From: Alistipes sp.
GTDB lineage: Bacteria > Bacteroidota > Bacteroidia > Bacteroidales > Rikenellaceae
NCBI GenBank assembly: GCA_017391185.1
Contig: JAFOZN010000107.1
Location: forward strand, 1-7,890
Length of the DNA: 7,890 nt
Reading direction: 5' to 3'
Shown here: positions 6,544-7,890 of the stretch, piece by piece
Layout of the letters: each line of letters opens with the position of its first letter
How positions within the stretch are numbered: position 1 is the first letter of the stretch
The notes under the pieces: model-generated
What the model was told of the DNA's origin: nothing
Seen by the model: the letters and a program-made list of their open reading frames with translations, nothing else
Databases searched by the model: none
Made by a program: the position numbers and the translations under genes

Positions 6544-7656
6544 ATGCAAACCAAAATCACAATTAGAAATGAAGCCCAGACCTGTTACATCGACATCGAG
6601 GGTACTATCGGCCGAAGCGAGGAGCACCAGAAGGGCAACGGCTCTTCGAGCGTAGCGACATTTGAGGCTTTCCGCCGAGAGGTGGCACGCATAGCTGAGG
6701 TGGCTGCGACATCGGTGGTGGTGAACATTCGCTCTACGGGAGGTGATGTAAATGATGCGCTGCTCATCTACGAAGCCTTGCAGGGGCTCGATGCACGCAT
6801 CACAACACGTTGCTATGGCTACACCGCCTCGGCCGCTACCATCATCGCACAGGCGGCAGACAAGGGTTGTCGAGAACTTTCGAGCAACACGATGTATCTG
6901 ATTCACAAATCTACCTGCGCCATAGATGGCAATGCCGACTCGTTGGAGAGCCGTGCCGAGCTGCTGCGCAAAACAGATGAGCGTCTGGCGCAACTCTACG
7001 CCCTGCACGGCCAAGATACGGCTGAGAATTACGCCCTTTTGATGGCCGAGAACAATGGCGAAGGTCGTTGGTTGACGGCTCAGGAGGCTGTCGATGCTGG
7101 CTTGGCCGACAAGATTATCGACTCTTTGATGGTCGGAGTCGAGATTCCTGAGCCTGAGAGTGAGGATACAGACTCTACAGAGCCTAAAGAGACGGCATCA
7201 GAGGAGCCGTTGGTCGAGGCGCGCGGTAAGAAGACAATCACCAAAGAGCAGGCTCGCTCGGCTATCGGCAGGGCAGCTCACGCGGTGATACGCTACCTCT
7301 TGGGGCGTGTGGCCTACCGCTGGGATGCTTGGATGGATCGCCTCGAAAAGCAGCGAGAGGAGAAACTCGAAGAGCGCATAGACAAGCGCAAGGCTCGTAA
7401 ACAGAAAAAGAGCAAGGAGCAACCCAAAGACAACCCCACAGAGGTATCAACACCTGCCACTACCTCAGAAGAGAATACTACCCTGCCACAAGACAGAGGG
7501 GCGATTACTCGCTCGTCTATACTCTTCGAGGAGGGGCAGCTCAAAGCCCGACCTACGATGGTAAAGTCGGTGGAGGATCCTTCGATGGCTCGCCAACGCT
7601 CGTTATCGAACGAGAAGGCGTATGATGAAGATGCAAAGCTCTTTACAAGAGCTTAA
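6544..7656 (+). CDS. ClpP-like phage capsid maturation protease with scaffold-like C-terminal extension, 370 aa
   Basis: Serine protease of the ClpP/crotonase fold, expected to cut scaffold or capsid protein during prohead maturation. Residues 1-195 are the protease: VVVNIRSTGGDVNDALLIYEAL (59-80), the nucleophile Ser96 in GYTASAAT, His121 in MYLIHKS, and LTAQEAVDAGLADKI (177-191). The third catalytic position, just before RWLTAQEA, is Gly174 with Glu173 beside it, where ClpP has Asp and phage relatives often Glu. Beyond 195 come an acidic, Ser/Thr/Glu-rich linker (about 198-225), a basic helix (about 232-262), a highly charged coiled-coil-like stretch RLEKQREEKLEERIDKRKAR (266-285) and a polar tail. 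This extension suits a fused scaffold. It starts 21 nt after the tail gene and lies directly before the probable capsid gene. It is not the housekeeping ClpP, which is about 200 residues. Confidence 0.92.
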   Translation: MQTKITIRNEAQTCYIDIEGTIGRSEEHQKGNGSSSVATFEAFRREVARIAEVAATSVVVNIRSTGGDVNDALLIYEALQGLDARITTRCYGYTASAATIIAQAADKGCRELSSNTMYLIHKSTCAIDGNADSLESRAELLRKTDERLAQLYALHGQDTAENYALLMAENNGEGRWLTAQEAVDAGLADKIIDSLMVGVEIPEPESEDTDSTEPKETASEEPLVEARGKKTITKEQARSAIGRAAHAVIRYLLGRVAYRWDAWMDRLEKQREEKLEERIDKRKARKQKKSKEQPKDNPTEVSTPATTSEENTTLPQDRGAITRSSILFEEGQLKARPTMVKSVEDPSMARQRSLSNEKAYDEDAKLFTRA

Positions 7657-7676
7657 TTCAAAATTGAATTTTGGAT
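7655..7676 (+). other. A/T-rich palindrome at the protease stop codon
   Basis: CAAAATT-G-AATTTTG (7659-7673) is a perfect inverted repeat around one base and extends outward with a G-T and two further pairs (7656-7676). An alternative fold, AATTCAA-AA-TTGAATT (7655-7670), shares the sequence, so two mutually exclusive hairpins are possible. It begins in the TAA stop codon. There is no clean T-run after it, so it is at best a weak terminator or an mRNA processing or stability element between protease and capsid. Confidence 0.4.
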
Positions 7677-7693
7677 AAGTGGAGTGATGTGAT

Positions 7694-7777
7694 TCATCCC
7701 TCATCTCTCATCCCTCCTCTTTCATCTTTCATCTCTCATCTCTCATCTTTCATCTTTCAACTTTCATCTTTTATTTT
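7694..7777 (+). repeat. Heptanucleotide tandem repeat (TCATCYY, 12 units) in the capsid gene leader
   Basis: Twelve contiguous 7-bp units, nine keeping TCATC: TCATCCC, TCATCTC, TCATCCC, TCCTCTT, TCATCTT, TCATCTC, TCATCTC, TCATCTT, TCATCTT, TCAACTT, TCATCTT, TTATTTT. The plus strand is almost all pyrimidine apart from one A per unit. Divergence is greatest in the fourth, tenth and last units. It sits between the protease and the capsid start codon, 24 bp upstream of the latter. Units of 7 bp rotate through all frames, so it is not coding. Confidence 0.93.
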
Positions 7778-7801
7778 TTAACCTAAAAAACACTAACAAT
7801 T

Positions 7802-7890
7802 ATGTCAAACATTATCGTAAATCCAAAGAACTACACAGGTCACGAACTTGAGACAATTTTCTTCCGCCCATTGCTTTCGGGCCCATCGGC
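7802..7890 (+). CDS. Probable phage major capsid protein, first 29 codons only
   Basis: ATG at 7802 opens MSNIIVNPKNYTGHELETIF and continues FRPLLSGPS to the window edge. The assignment rests mainly on position: the gene directly downstream of a capsid protease/scaffold gene is normally the major capsid protein. A soluble, signal-less N-terminus is compatible. The start lies in an A-rich stretch (ACACTAACAATT) closely resembling the one before the gene at 2678, and the early codons (AAC, ATC, GTA, AAC, TAC, GGT) are those of a highly expressed gene. No fold can be judged from 29 residues. Confidence 0.6.
   Translation, partial: MSNIIVNPKNYTGHELETIFFRPLLSGPS

Noticed and set aside
6526..7014. 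162-codon minus-strand frame opposite the protease gene
   Set aside because: The plus strand carries intact ClpP-type motifs over the same bases; the antisense frame has low-complexity Cys/Arg-rich composition.
7694..7777. Heptad array as a CRISPR array
   Set aside because: Units are 7 bp with no spacers; it is a simple tandem repeat.

Overview
The window looks like chromosomal DNA of a member of the Bacteroidota, most likely order Bacteroidales. The evidence is a pair of near-perfect Bacteroidota-type promoters (TTTG or TTGA, 19 bp, then TAnnTTTG), start codons preceded by A/T-rich stretches instead of Shine-Dalgarno sequences, and a flippase-dut gene pair that I associate with that order. 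Genus cannot be fixed from this sequence.

Layout. (1) Positions 1-2050, minus strand: a housekeeping operon fragment read leftwards, with a MOP-type polysaccharide flippase followed 2 nt later by dut (dUTPase, cut by the window edge), driven by a promoter at 2020-2050. (2) Positions 2051-2677: a 620-bp non-coding junction. It holds phased TTACAG repeats, a rightward promoter (2241-2271) and a leader of about 400 nt. The leader contains small overlapping ORFs, a long-range inverted repeat (15 of 16 pairs), hairpins and a terminator-like stem-loop just before the first gene. (3) Positions 2678-7890, plus strand: a phage-derived structural cassette. It has a 134-aa protein, a 324-aa beta-rich protein, a 781-aa tail/baseplate-type protein overlapping its neighbour by 4 nt, a ClpP-like capsid protease with a scaffold-like C-terminal extension, and the first 29 codons of a probable major capsid protein. 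A 12-unit heptanucleotide repeat lies in the leader of the last gene.

How it fits together. The right-hand genes look like part of a prophage or domesticated-phage late operon, transcribed away from the core operon. The protease probably processes or clears scaffold during assembly of a shell made from the protein starting at 7802. The 324-aa and 781-aa proteins would form the distal tail. Having tail genes ahead of protease and capsid genes, with no terminase, portal, integrase or repressor in view, is unusual. It suggests a permuted, rearranged or domesticated element.

The least explained parts are the structured leader at 2276-2677 and the heptad repeat at 7694-7777. Phage-family assignments rest on motif recognition only; no database search was possible.
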